Source: Anaeromyxobacter soli
GTDB lineage: Bacteria; Myxococcota; Myxococcia; Myxococcales; Anaeromyxobacteraceae
Length of the DNA: 64,000 nucleotides
Reading direction: 5' to 3'
NCBI RefSeq assembly: GCF_022808855.1
Contig: NZ_JAKZLF010000001.1
Location: 1-64,000 of the forward strand
The notes beneath the pieces were generated by a model. The model worked only from the letters and a program-made list of their open reading frames with translations, was not told where the DNA came from and searched no databases. Below, piece after piece: positions 16,986-24,945 of this stretch. A program made the translations under genes and the position numbers. The first letter of the stretch is position 1. Each line of letters begins with the position of its first letter.

Positions 16986-18035
16986 CTACCCGATGGTCCA
17001 GGTGTCGCTGCCGGCGAGCAGCTTCTCGAGCGACGCGTCGGGCTTCTTCGCCTTGGCGCCGTCGATGATCTGCCAGGTCAGCTCCTCGCAGGTCGGCATG
17101 CGCACGTTGCGGAACACGCCGATCGGCGTGGGGAACCCGGGCTTCATCGAGAGGTTCGCGAGCATGAACGCGATGGTCGGATCCTCCCGCGTCGCGTCGT
17201 GCACGAGGATGTCCTTCTCGGTCACGCCGCCGTCGCCGATCGTCACCACCTCGAGCTCGGCGCTCTGCGGGTTGAAGCGAATGCCCTTCTTGTTGTCCTT
17301 GCCGAACACGAGCGGCTTGCCCTGCTCCATCCGAAGGAGCGCGTCCGCCTTCACCGCCTTGTCGGTGAGGAACTCGTAGGCGCCGTCGTTGAACACCGGG
17401 CAGTTCTGGAAGACCTCCACGAGCGTGCTGCCCTTGTGCTCCGCCGCCGCCTTGAGGACGCCGCCCATGTGCGCGCCCTCGACGTCGATGGTGCGCGCGA
17501 CGAACGTGGCGCCGGCGCCGAGCGCGAGCGCCGGCGGGTTGAACGGGTAGTCGGGCGAGCCGTGCGGCGTCGTCTTGGTCTTCTTGCCGAGCTCGGAGGT
17601 CGGCGAGACCTGGCCCTTCGTGAGCCCGTAGATGCGGTTGTTGAACAGCAGCATCTTGAGGTCGAGGTTCCGCCGCATCGCGTGGATGAAGTGGTTGCCG
17701 CCGATGGCGAGCGCGTCGCCGTCGCCGGTCACGATCCACACCTGCAGCTCGGGCCGGGAGACCTTGAGGCCCGAGGCGAAGGACGGCGCGCGGCCGTGCA
17801 GCGTGTGCATCCCGTAGTTGTTCATGTAGTACGGGAAGCGGGACGAGCAGCCGATGCCGGAGATGAAGACGATGTTCTCGCGCTTCACCCCGACGGCCGG
17901 CAGCGCGCGCTGCACCTGGTTGATGATCGAGTAGTCGCCGCAGCCGGGGCACCAGCGCGGATCGACGCCGGACTCGAAGTCCTTCTTCGTGTAGGTCGGG
18001 AGGGCGGTATTCACGTTCTGTCCATTCGTGCTCAT
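16986..18035 (-). CDS. korB: 2-oxoglutarate/2-oxoacid:ferredoxin oxidoreductase, beta subunit
   Basis: 349 residues, the ThDP-binding partner of the fused gamma-alpha subunit encoded just upstream. DPRWCPGCGDYS near 25, FISGIGCSSRFPYY, MHTLHGRAPSFASGLK and GDGDALAIGGNHFIHAMRRN form the cofactor site. The family (KorAB type) oxidises 2-oxoglutarate with CoA and ferredoxin; related pairs use other 2-oxoacids, so the substrate is inferred. GGAAAGGA lies eight bases before the ATG. It is followed by a strong terminator. Confidence 0.92.
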   Translation of the reverse strand: MSTNGQNVNTALPTYTKKDFESGVDPRWCPGCGDYSIINQVQRALPAVGVKRENIVFISGIGCSSRFPYYMNNYGMHTLHGRAPSFASGLKVSRPELQVWIVTGDGDALAIGGNHFIHAMRRNLDLKMLLFNNRIYGLTKGQVSPTSELGKKTKTTPHGSPDYPFNPPALALGAGATFVARTIDVEGAHMGGVLKAAAEHKGSTLVEVFQNCPVFNDGAYEFLTDKAVKADALLRMEQGKPLVFGKDNKKGIRFNPQSAELEVVTIGDGGVTEKDILVHDATREDPTIAFMLANLSMKPGFPTPIGVFRNVRMPTCEELTWQIIDGAKAKKPDASLEKLLAGSDTWTIG

Positions 18036-18058
18036 GGTGATAGTCCTTTCCGGCTCTC

Positions 18059-19924
18059 TCAGAGGACCTCGAGGACCTTGCCCACGAGCTCGCCGATCTT
18101 GATGGGCTTGCCGTTGATGCGGTTGAACTGCAGCGGATCGACCCCCGGGAACTTGCCGCGCAGGTAGAAGGCGAGCTGCCCGTCGTTCACCTCGGGCACG
18201 AACACCTTCTTGAAGCGCCTCAGCACCTCGCCGAGGTTCTTCGGGAGCGGGTTCAGCCAGCGCAGGTGCACGTGGCTCACGGCCTTGCCGCGCGCCTGCA
18301 GCTCCTCGGCGGCGCCGCGGACCGCGCCGAACGTGCCGCCCCAGGAGACGAGCAGGAGGTCCCCGCTCGCCGCGCCGAACGTCTCGACGTCAGGGACGTC
18401 CTCCACCACGTTGCGGATCTTCTGCGCGCGCGTCTTCACCATGCGCTCGTGGTTCATGCCGTCGTACGACACCATGCCCGAGAGCGAGTCCTTCTCGAGG
18501 CCGCCGACGCGGTGCTCGAGACCCGGCGTGCCCGGGACCGCCCAGGGCCGCACGAGCTTGTCGTCGCGCAGGTACGGCATGTACTGCGCGCCGTCCGCGT
18601 AGTTCGGGACGGTCTGGTACTTCACCTGCAGCTTGGGCAGCTCGTCGAGGCTCGGGACCTTGAACGGCTCCGAGCCGTTGCCGAGGTAGCCGTCGGTGAG
18701 GAGGAGCACCGGCGTCATCCACTTCGTGGCGATCTTCATCGCCTCGATCGCCGACCAGAAGCAGTCCGCCGGGCTCTGCGCCGCGAGGACCGGCATGGGC
18801 GCCTCGCCGTGGCGGCCGAAGAGGGCCATGAGCAGGTCCGCCTGCTCGGTCTTCGTCGGCATGCCCGTGGACGGACCGCCGCGCTGCACGTTCACGATGA
18901 CGAGCGGCAGCTCGGTGATGACGGCGAGGCCCATCATCTCGGTCTTGAGCGCGAGGCCCGGGCCGGAGGTGGAGGTGCAGGCGAGCGCGCCGCCGAAGGC
19001 GGCGCCGATGGCGGAGCCGATGCCCGCGATCTCGTCCTCGGCCTGGTACGTCACCACCCCGTGCTCCTTGAAGTACGACATCTCCTGGAGGATCTCGGTG
19101 GCGGGCGTGATGGGGTAGCTGCCGAGGAACACCTGCCGGCCGGTGAGCCGCGCGACCGTGGCGAAGCCGAGCGCCGTGGCGAAGTTGCCGGTCACGTTGC
19201 GGTACGTGCCCGCGGCGAGCTTCGAGGCCGGCACCTGGTACCGCTGGTAGAACACCTCGGACGTCTCGCCGTAGGCGTGGCCCGCCTTGAAGACGGCGGC
19301 GTTCGCCGAGGCGAACTCCGGCTTCTTCGCGAACTTCCGCTGGATCGCCTCGAGCTGCGGCTCGATCGGCCGGCTGTAGAGCCAGTACATGAGGCCGAGC
19401 GCGAAGTAGTTCTTGCAGCGCGCGACCTCCTTCGACGACAGCCCCGAGCCCGCGAGCGCGGTCTCGGTGAGCTTGTTCATGTCGACGGGGACGAGCTTGT
19501 ACGTCTGCGTGAGCGCGGCGTCCTCGAGCGGGTTCGTCTTGTAGCCGGCCTTCTCGAGGTTGCCCGCCGTGAACGCGCCGGCGTTCACGAGCAGCATGCC
19601 GCCCGGCTTCAGATCGGCGAGGTTCGTCTTGAGCGCCGCCGGGTTCATCGCGACCAGCACGTCGGGCGCGTCGCCGGGGGTGTGGATCTCCCGGGCGCCG
19701 AAGTTCACCTGGTAGCCCGACACGCCGTAGAGCGAGCCGGCGGGCGCGCGGATCTCCGCGGGGTAGTCCGGGAACGTCGCGAGGTCGTTGCCGGCCAGCG
19801 CGCTCGCCCGCGTGAACTCAGTGCCGGTGAGCTGCATGCCGTCGCCGGAGTCGCCGACGAAGCGGATGGTGACGGCCTCGACCTGCTCGACCGTGTGCTT
19901 TCCCGCGGAAACTTGCGTGGACAT
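18059..19924 (-). CDS. korA: 2-oxoglutarate/2-oxoacid:ferredoxin oxidoreductase, fused gamma-alpha subunit
   Basis: 621 residues. The N-terminal third is the gamma domain (VTIRFVGDSGDGMQLTGTEF) and the rest is the alpha domain (GSYPITPATEILQEMSYF, YQAEDEIAGIGSAIGAAFGGA, TSTSGPGLALKTEMMGLA, VQRGGPSTGMPTKTEQADL). This gamma-alpha fusion with a separate beta gene is the two-subunit KorAB layout. It begins its operon; a possible promoter and an inverted repeat lie upstream. It stands beside a complete four-subunit enzyme of the same family, so the cell has at least two such complexes. Confidence 0.93.
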   Translation of the reverse strand: MSTQVSAGKHTVEQVEAVTIRFVGDSGDGMQLTGTEFTRASALAGNDLATFPDYPAEIRAPAGSLYGVSGYQVNFGAREIHTPGDAPDVLVAMNPAALKTNLADLKPGGMLLVNAGAFTAGNLEKAGYKTNPLEDAALTQTYKLVPVDMNKLTETALAGSGLSSKEVARCKNYFALGLMYWLYSRPIEPQLEAIQRKFAKKPEFASANAAVFKAGHAYGETSEVFYQRYQVPASKLAAGTYRNVTGNFATALGFATVARLTGRQVFLGSYPITPATEILQEMSYFKEHGVVTYQAEDEIAGIGSAIGAAFGGALACTSTSGPGLALKTEMMGLAVITELPLVIVNVQRGGPSTGMPTKTEQADLLMALFGRHGEAPMPVLAAQSPADCFWSAIEAMKIATKWMTPVLLLTDGYLGNGSEPFKVPSLDELPKLQVKYQTVPNYADGAQYMPYLRDDKLVRPWAVPGTPGLEHRVGGLEKDSLSGMVSYDGMNHERMVKTRAQKIRNVVEDVPDVETFGAASGDLLLVSWGGTFGAVRGAAEELQARGKAVSHVHLRWLNPLPKNLGEVLRRFKKVFVPEVNDGQLAFYLRGKFPGVDPLQFNRINGKPIKIGELVGKVLEVL

Positions 19925-19990
19925 GTGTCCTTTCGTCCTTTCAGAGAGTGCGCGCGAAGCGAAGGCCCGGCGGTAGGCGCCGGGCCGGCC

Positions 19991-20024
19991 TTGACTTCAT
20001 GCCGGATTGGGCCGGGGAAGTCAA
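19991..20024. promoter_or_regulatory. Inverted repeat TTGACTTC / GAAGTCAA upstream of korA
   Basis: Perfect 8-base inverted repeat (19991-19998 and 20017-20024) separated by 18 bases, 67 bases upstream of the korA start codon. It lies just downstream of the predicted transcription start near 20044, a place where a repressor could block transcription. A second hairpin (GGCCCGGCG arms) follows closer to the gene. Confidence 0.45.
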
Positions 20025-20050
20025 ACCTAACCCCCTGAAATGACGCGAGG

Positions 20051-20078
20051 ATTGTGGACCGTCCTTGTCCCCAATCAA
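20051..20078 (-). promoter_or_regulatory. Possible promoter of korAB
   Basis: Minus strand TTGATT (20073-20078), 16-base spacer, CACAAT (20051-20056), each matching the consensus at four of six positions. The spacer equals that of the rpsL, infC and tRNA promoters in this window. A 10-base palindrome TCTGATCAGA (20079-20088) adjoins the -35 side. Confidence 0.4.
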
Positions 20079-20116
20079 TCTGATCAGAAGATCGGATCCG
20101 CGCGTCCGAGGGCCCC

Positions 20117-21502
20117 TCAGCCCGGGAACATCTTCCCCGGGTTGAGGATTCCGAGCGGATCGAAGACCGCCTTGAGGCGGCGCTGGAGGGCGACGAGCTC
20201 CCTGCCCTGCTCGTACTCGAGGAAGTCGCGCTTCGCGAGGCCGACGCCGTGCTCGCCGGTGATGGTGCCGCCGAGATCCACCGCCGCGCGGAGGATCTCC
20301 CCGACCGCGAGATCGACCCGCGGGCGCTCCTCCGCCCGATCGAAGAGCACGTTGCAGTGGAGGTTGCCGTCGCCGGCGTGCCCGTACGTCGCGACGACGA
20401 GGCCGTGCCGGGCCCCGATCGCCTTGGCGCGCTCGACCATCGCCGGGATCTTGGAGCGCGGGACGGCGACGTCCTCCGAGAGCTTCATCGGGTGGAGCGT
20501 CTTGAGGTTGACCGACAGGTAGCGGCGCGTCTCCCACACCTCGCGGCGCTGCGCCTCGTTCTGCGCGACGATCACCTCGCCCGCCGCGTCCCCCTGCACG
20601 ATCTCGGCGACCCGGACGATCTCCGCGAACACGCTCTCCTCGTCGTTGCCGTCGGTCTCGACGAGGAGCGCCGCCCCCGCCCCCGCGGGGAACCGGAACG
20701 GCGAGGTCTTGCCCGCGGCGGCGAGCGAGACGTCGTCGAGGAGCTCGAGGCAGCGCGGGATCACCCCGCCCGCGAGCACGCGGGAGACGGCGCGCGCCGC
20801 GCTCGCGACCGAGTCGAACACCACGAGCGCGGTCGAGACGTGGCGCGGGCGCGGCAGGAGCTTCACCATGACCTCGGTGACGATCGCGAGCGTCCCCTCG
20901 CTCCCGACGAGCAGGCCGGTCAGGTCGTAGCCGGCGACGCCCTTGATGCTCCGGTGGCCGACCTTCAGGATCTCGCCGGTGGGGACGACCGCGGTGAGCC
21001 CGAGGACGTACTCGCGGGTCACGCCGTACTTGAGCGCGCGCGGCCCGCCCGCGTTCTCGGCGACGTTGCCGCCGATGGTGCACAGCTCGAGCGAGTTCGG
21101 ATCCGGGGGGTAGAAGAGCCCGTGCTCCTCGACCGCCGCCTGGAGCTGGCCCGTCACGACGCCGGGCTCGACACGGGCCACGAGGTCCTCGGGCGAGATC
21201 TCGAGGATCCGGTTCATCCGCTCGAGCGACACCGCGATCCCGCGCTGCACCGCCAGCACGCCGCCCGACTTGCCGCTGCGCGCCGCCACCGGCACGACCG
21301 GCACGCGGTGCGCGCTCGCGATCCGGAAGACCTCCCGGATCTCCTCGGCGGACTCGACGAGCACCGCGACGTCGGGCGGGTAGGCCCCGAGGTCGGACTC
21401 GTCTCGCCCGTACGCCTCGAGGCGCTCGGGGTCGCGCGTGAGGCGCTCGGCGGGGAAGGCGCGGGCGAGGTCCGCCAGCGCCGCGGCGACGGGCGCGGTC
21501 AT
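20117..21502 (-). CDS. FAD-linked oxidase of the GlcD / D-lactate dehydrogenase family
   Basis: 461 residues. An N-terminal PCMH-type FAD domain (VVPVAARSGKSGGVLAVQRG near 70 and DPNSLELCTIGGNVAENAGGP near 130) is followed by the FAD-oxidase C-terminal domain (TYGHAGDGNLHCNV, GEHGVGLAKRDFL). Family members oxidise 2-hydroxyacids such as glycolate or D-lactate. The ATG at 21502 overlaps the stop codon of the SDR gene as ATGA. No iron-sulfur partner (GlcF-like) is adjacent, so the electron acceptor is unknown. It is the last gene of a five-gene operon. Confidence 0.9.
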   Translation of the reverse strand: MTAPVAAALADLARAFPAERLTRDPERLEAYGRDESDLGAYPPDVAVLVESAEEIREVFRIASAHRVPVVPVAARSGKSGGVLAVQRGIAVSLERMNRILEISPEDLVARVEPGVVTGQLQAAVEEHGLFYPPDPNSLELCTIGGNVAENAGGPRALKYGVTREYVLGLTAVVPTGEILKVGHRSIKGVAGYDLTGLLVGSEGTLAIVTEVMVKLLPRPRHVSTALVVFDSVASAARAVSRVLAGGVIPRCLELLDDVSLAAAGKTSPFRFPAGAGAALLVETDGNDEESVFAEIVRVAEIVQGDAAGEVIVAQNEAQRREVWETRRYLSVNLKTLHPMKLSEDVAVPRSKIPAMVERAKAIGARHGLVVATYGHAGDGNLHCNVLFDRAEERPRVDLAVGEILRAAVDLGGTITGEHGVGLAKRDFLEYEQGRELVALQRRLKAVFDPLGILNPGKMFPG

Positions 21503-22173
21503 CCGAACACCTCCAGGTTCGCGGCCGTGATCGCCGCCGGCGCGTCGAGCGCCGCGAACACCACGACCCGCGCGACGTCCTCGGGGCTCAGGACCGGCGC
21601 GAACGGCGTCGCCTTCAGCATCTCGGTGTCGGTGCTGCCCGGCGACACGGCGACGCACTGCACGCCGTGCGGGCGGAGCTCCTCGGCGAGGCACTTCGTG
21701 AGCCCGACGAGCCCCCACTTCGACGCGTTGTAGGCGCTCGCCGCCGCGGTGCCGAGCGTGGCGGAGATCGAGCAGACGTTCACGATCCTGCCGCGCCGCC
21801 GCGCCTTCATCCCGGGGATCACGGCGCGGGCGCAGAGGAACGCGCCGGTGAGGTTCACCTCGAGCACCTCGCGGAACGCGGCCGGGGTGAGATCCTCGGC
21901 GAGCCCGCGCGCGAGCACGCCGGCGTTGTTCACGAGCAGCTCGACCGGGCCGAGGGCGCGCTCGTGCGCCGCGAGGAGGCGGGCCACGTCGTCCTCGCGC
22001 GAGACGTCCCCCGCCACGGCGAGGGCCGCGCCGCCCTCCTCCACGAGCGCCTCCACCTGACCTGCCGTCCGGGCGAAGACCGTGACGGCGACCCCGCGGG
22101 CCGTGAGCGCCCGCGCGATCGCCGCGCCGATGCCCCGCCCGCCGCCCGTGACGATGGCGGTCCTCGCGGTCAC
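21499..22173 (-). CDS. Short-chain dehydrogenase/reductase
   Basis: 224 residues of a classical SDR. The cofactor motif TGGGRGIG is near residue 9, NNAG near 82, a catalytic Ser in SISATLG, and YNASK supplies Tyr and Lys. The C-terminal part has VSPGSTDTEM. I chose the GTG at 22173 because longer readings add an Arg-rich, non-homologous N terminus that lies inside folE. The GTG overlaps the folE stop as GTGA. The substrate is unknown; the neighbours hint at pterin or hydroxyacid metabolism. Confidence 0.85.
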   Translation of the reverse strand: MTARTAIVTGGGRGIGAAIARALTARGVAVTVFARTAGQVEALVEEGGAALAVAGDVSREDDVARLLAAHERALGPVELLVNNAGVLARGLAEDLTPAAFREVLEVNLTGAFLCARAVIPGMKARRRGRIVNVCSISATLGTAAASAYNASKWGLVGLTKCLAEELRPHGVQCVAVSPGSTDTEMLKATPFAPVLSPEDVARVVVFAALDAPAAITAANLEVFG

Positions 22174-22832
22174 CGCCTCGCCCTCCGCGCCCCGCGGGCC
22201 GGCGCACCGGCGCGCCCGGCGAGCGCGAGGAAGCGCCGCCGCGCCGCGCCGTCCCGCGCGAGCGCCCCCACCCAGGCGTCCGCGTGCGCGCGCGCGCCGC
22301 CGCGCTTCTCGCCGCGCACGGTCATGCAGAGCTGCTCCGCGTCGAGCAGGCACGCCGCGCCGCGCGCCCCGAGGTGCGTGACGAGCGCGTCCGCGATCGC
22401 GCGAGAGAGCTCCTCCTGCAGCAGGAGCCGGTGGGCGAGGGTGTCGACGAGCCGGACGAGCTGACCGAACCCCACCACCCTGCCGCCGGGCAGGTAGGCG
22501 ACGTGGGCGACCCCCCTCGACGGCAGGAGGTGGTGCGGGCAGACCGAGTGGAACGCGATGCCCGTCACGGCGACGAGATCGCGGCTGGACGACGGGATCG
22601 CCTCGGCGAGCAGCTCGGCCGGATCGCGCCGGTAGCCGTCGACGAGGTCCTCGAGCCAGGCCTGCGCCACGCGCCGGGGCGTGCCCTGGAGATCCTCGGA
22701 CGCGCGGGTCTCGGCGGGCAGCCCGAGCGCGTCGAGGAACCGCTCGACGGCCTCCGCGGCCGCGGCCGGATCCGGCGGCGCGGCGCCGCCGGTGGCGCGG
22801 GGCCGCGCCGGCCGGACTGGCCTAACGGCCAC
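22170..22832 (-). CDS. folE: GTP cyclohydrolase I
   Basis: 220 residues, opening GTP to 7,8-dihydroneopterin triphosphate, the first step to folate, queuosine and pterins. The zinc site is visible as FHSVCPHHLLPSRGVAHVAYLP (Cys and His) and the second cysteine in LCMTVRGEKR. GTPRRVAQAWLEDL near 50 is the usual N-terminal motif. The last 30 residues are basic and low in complexity. The start is a GTG that overlaps the queD stop by 11 bases; a slightly different start is possible. Confidence 0.92.
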   Translation of the reverse strand: MAVRPVRPARPRATGGAAPPDPAAAAEAVERFLDALGLPAETRASEDLQGTPRRVAQAWLEDLVDGYRRDPAELLAEAIPSSSRDLVAVTGIAFHSVCPHHLLPSRGVAHVAYLPGGRVVGFGQLVRLVDTLAHRLLLQEELSRAIADALVTHLGARGAACLLDAEQLCMTVRGEKRGGARAHADAWVGALARDGAARRRFLALAGRAGAPARGARRARR

Positions 22833-23211
22833 GCGGCCCCCGGTAGGTGACGCACGAGTCCGGGATCTCGTAGAGCCGCACCTCGGCGAGCCCCGGCAGG
22901 TGCGGCTCGAGCGCCTCCCAGATCCACCGCGCGATGTTCTCCGCGGTGGGGTTCTCGAGCACGTCGTTCAGCGTTCGGTGGTCGACGCGCGCGAGCACCT
23001 GCTCCTGCACGACGCGCTTCACCTCGCCGAAGTCGGCGATCATCCCGGTGCGGGGATCGACCTCGCCCTCGAGCGCGACGAAGAACCGGTAGTTGTGCCC
23101 GTGCATCCGGAAGCACGGGCCCTCGTAGCGAGGGAGGCGGTGCGCCGCGGCGAAGTAGAACTCCACGTCGAGCCGCATGCGGCGGGCGTCGGGGTAGTCG
23201 ATCGCTGCCAT
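22822..23211 (-). CDS. queD: 6-carboxytetrahydropterin synthase (QueD/PTPS family)
   Basis: 129 residues. FYFAAAHRLP gives the first zinc-ligand His, and CFRMHGHNYR gives Cys-x3-His-x-His, the arrangement of QueD enzymes. The later TAENIARWIWEAL and the Glu in LYEIPDS are also conserved. QueD turns dihydroneopterin triphosphate, the product of folE next door, into 6-carboxytetrahydropterin for 7-deazaguanine synthesis. No queC or queE is in view. GAGGG lies two bases before the ATG. Confidence 0.88.
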   Translation of the reverse strand: MAAIDYPDARRMRLDVEFYFAAAHRLPRYEGPCFRMHGHNYRFFVALEGEVDPRTGMIADFGEVKRVVQEQVLARVDHRTLNDVLENPTAENIARWIWEALEPHLPGLAEVRLYEIPDSCVTYRGPRGR

Positions 23212-23218
23212 GGCCCTC

Positions 23219-23512
23219 TTATAGCTCCACCACGACGTCCTCGCCCTCGACGCGCACGTCGAACGACTGGACGCACACGTCCGGGAACTCGGAGCACTCG
23301 CCCGTCTCGAGCGCGAAGGGCCACGCGTGCAGCGGGCAGAAGACCGTGTCGCCCTTCACGTCTCCGGACGCGAGCGCCGCGCCGCGATGCGGGCAGACGT
23401 TGTCGAGCGCGTAGACGCGCTCGCCCTGGCGGAAGATCGCGAGCTCGCGGCCGCCCACCTCGACGACCCGCCCACGCCCGTCCTCGATGTCCTGGAGCCT
23501 TCCGACCTTCAC
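23219..23512 (-). CDS. Rieske [2Fe-2S] protein (NirD-like)
   Basis: 97 residues of a stand-alone Rieske ferredoxin. The cluster ligands are in NVCPHRGAAL (Cys, His) and VFCPLHAWPF (Cys, His). The domain resembles the small subunit of NADH-nitrite reductase and ring-hydroxylase ferredoxins, but no large subunit is adjacent. The start is GTG; 23512 has GAGG eight bases upstream, and 23518 is an alternative. It stops seven bases before queD and so probably belongs to that operon as an electron carrier. Confidence 0.85.
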   Translation of the reverse strand: MKVGRLQDIEDGRGRVVEVGGRELAIFRQGERVYALDNVCPHRGAALASGDVKGDTVFCPLHAWPFALETGECSEFPDVCVQSFDVRVEGEDVVVEL

Positions 23513-23616
23513 GCGCACGACCTCACCGTAGCCGGGAGGTCCGACGCGCGGACGTCCGCCGGGTCGCGCCGCGAGTCGCGCGCCTCGCCGCCGGGACGTC
23601 GGCGGCGACGGGCGAA

Positions 23617-23844
23617 TCAGCCTGCGCTCGCGGCGACCTGCGCGGGGACGCAGTCGATCGAGCAGTACAGCCGCCCACCCGCCGCGTGTCCGCGCCCGAG
23701 CATCTTGGCGCCGCACGCGGAGCACGCGGGCGCGGCCTGCACGACCGCGCAGCCGAACGAGCAGAAGGTCGTCTCCCGGCCGCGATACCTGAGTCCCACC
23801 GGATACGGCCCGACGGCGCCTCCGCAGCATGCACAACGGTCCAT
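23617..23844 (-). CDS. Cys-rich zinc-ribbon/TRASH-like small protein
   Basis: 75 residues with two similar metal-binding units. The first is CACCGG ... FCSFGC and the second CSACGAKMLG ... YCSIDC; each is a CxxC pair followed by a CxxxC pair. This spacing resembles TRASH or treble-clef zinc folds that bind or sense metals. GGGAGG lies five bases before the ATG. The function is unknown. The 104-base gap to the Rieske gene leaves open whether they are cotranscribed. Confidence 0.7.
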   Translation of the reverse strand: MDRCACCGGAVGPYPVGLRYRGRETTFCSFGCAVVQAAPACSACGAKMLGRGHAAGGRLYCSIDCVPAQVAASAG

Positions 23845-24098
23845 GGTCGCCTCCCTCGCGCTGCCCTAGGCGGCGCTCGCCAGGAGGGAAGCTAGCTTCC
23901 GGGTGCCCGCCGCGGGAGCGCCCCGACGTGGGCACGTCCGGGCCCGGCGCGAGCGAAGGACCGGGTGCATCGGAACACGGTGAGCCCTCGCGCCGGGAAC
24001 GACACCCCGCACGGCGCGGACGAACGCACGCGCGGGAGGCGCGCGCTGGAGCGCGGCAGCCGAGCTTCGGCGCGAAGACGAGGCGAGATTTCCGGACG

Positions 24099-24401
24099 CT
24101 AGGCGACCGGCGGAGGAGGCATGTCGCTCAGGTTGAGCGCGTTCTTCAGCACCTGGCTCGGCCGGAAGGTGAGCACTCGCCGGGCGCTGATCTCGATCTC
24201 CTCGCCCGTCTGCGGGTTCCGGCCGACGCGCGACTTCTTCTCGCGGACGATGAAGTTCCCGAAGCCGCTGATCTTGATCTTCTCGCCGCGCTCGAGCGTC
24301 TCCTTGATGGTGTCAAAGACCATCTCGACGACCTCGGCGGCCTCCTTCTTGGAGAAGCCCACCTTCTCGTAGACGCTCTCGATGATATCGGCCTTGGTCA
24401 C
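24099..24401 (-). CDS. ihfA: Integration host factor alpha / HU-family protein
   Basis: 100 residues of the DNA-bending HU/IHF family. It starts (GTG) MTKADIIESVYEKVGFSKKE and has the flexible-arm signature GFGNFIVREKKSRVGRNPQT around 46-65, with the Pro in NPQTGEEI that wedges into DNA. It lies downstream of pheT, separated by one small gene, matching the pheS-pheT-ihfA order of many proteobacteria and supporting the IHF-alpha call. A short PPPPVA tail ends the protein. GGGAG precedes the GTG. Confidence 0.92.
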   Translation of the reverse strand: MTKADIIESVYEKVGFSKKEAAEVVEMVFDTIKETLERGEKIKISGFGNFIVREKKSRVGRNPQTGEEIEISARRVLTFRPSQVLKNALNLSDMPPPPVA

Positions 24402-24483
24402 GTCGCGCTCCCGCTCCCGGGTCGGCTAAGTGTCGAATTCGTTAGCTGATTTCAGAAACGGTGTCAAACCCGCACGCGCACCT

Positions 24484-24942
24484 TCAGCGCTGACCCGCCC
24501 CGCCCGGTGCCGCTCCCTCGCCGCTCCCCTCGGGAGCGGGTGAACCCGGCCGCGCCGGAGCCGCGCTTTCGCGCTTTTCCAGCGTCTGGAGCTCGCGCTG
24601 TGCCCCTTCCCGGGGCGCACGGGTACGTTCGGCGGCCGCGTCGAGCTGGGCCTCGACACCCTCCCCGGGCGGGACTGTCACGATGCTCTCGCTGGGTCCG
24701 CGTCGCCCCAGGCCGGCCGTCCGGGCGAGCACGATCCCGCTCACGCTCGCCGCGGCGAGCGAAAGGCAGAGCGCCGTGGCCGCCGCGGGTCGGCTCGAGC
24801 CCTCGACGAGCGCGCGCACGGCGATGACGGCGGCCGCGAGGCCGACGATCACGCCGAACGGGGCCGAGAGCGGATTCCACGACGACAGCGCCGCCGCGAC
24901 GGCGAAGCCGAGCGCAGCGAGCGGCAGCCGGCGGGTGGCCAC
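24484..24942 (-). CDS. Hypothetical membrane protein between pheT and ihfA
   Basis: 152 residues. The N-terminal half has two or three hydrophobic segments (LPLAALGFAVAAAL, FGVIVGLAAAVIAVRAL, AATALCLSLAAASVSGIVLA), so it is an inner-membrane protein. The C-terminal 70 residues are hydrophilic and end in a Pro/Gly/Ala-rich tail. It starts with GTG three bases after the pheT stop, so it is coupled to the phe operon. I recognise no family. Confidence 0.65.
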   Translation of the reverse strand: MATRRLPLAALGFAVAAALSSWNPLSAPFGVIVGLAAAVIAVRALVEGSSRPAAATALCLSLAAASVSGIVLARTAGLGRRGPSESIVTVPPGEGVEAQLDAAAERTRAPREGAQRELQTLEKRESAAPARPGSPAPEGSGEGAAPGGAGQR

Positions 24943-24945
24943 GCC

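Noticed and set aside
20117-22207. A 696-codon fusion of SDR region and FAD oxidase
   Set aside because: The N-terminal 230 residues are an Arg-rich out-of-frame reading of the SDR gene; the oxidase starts at ATG 21502.
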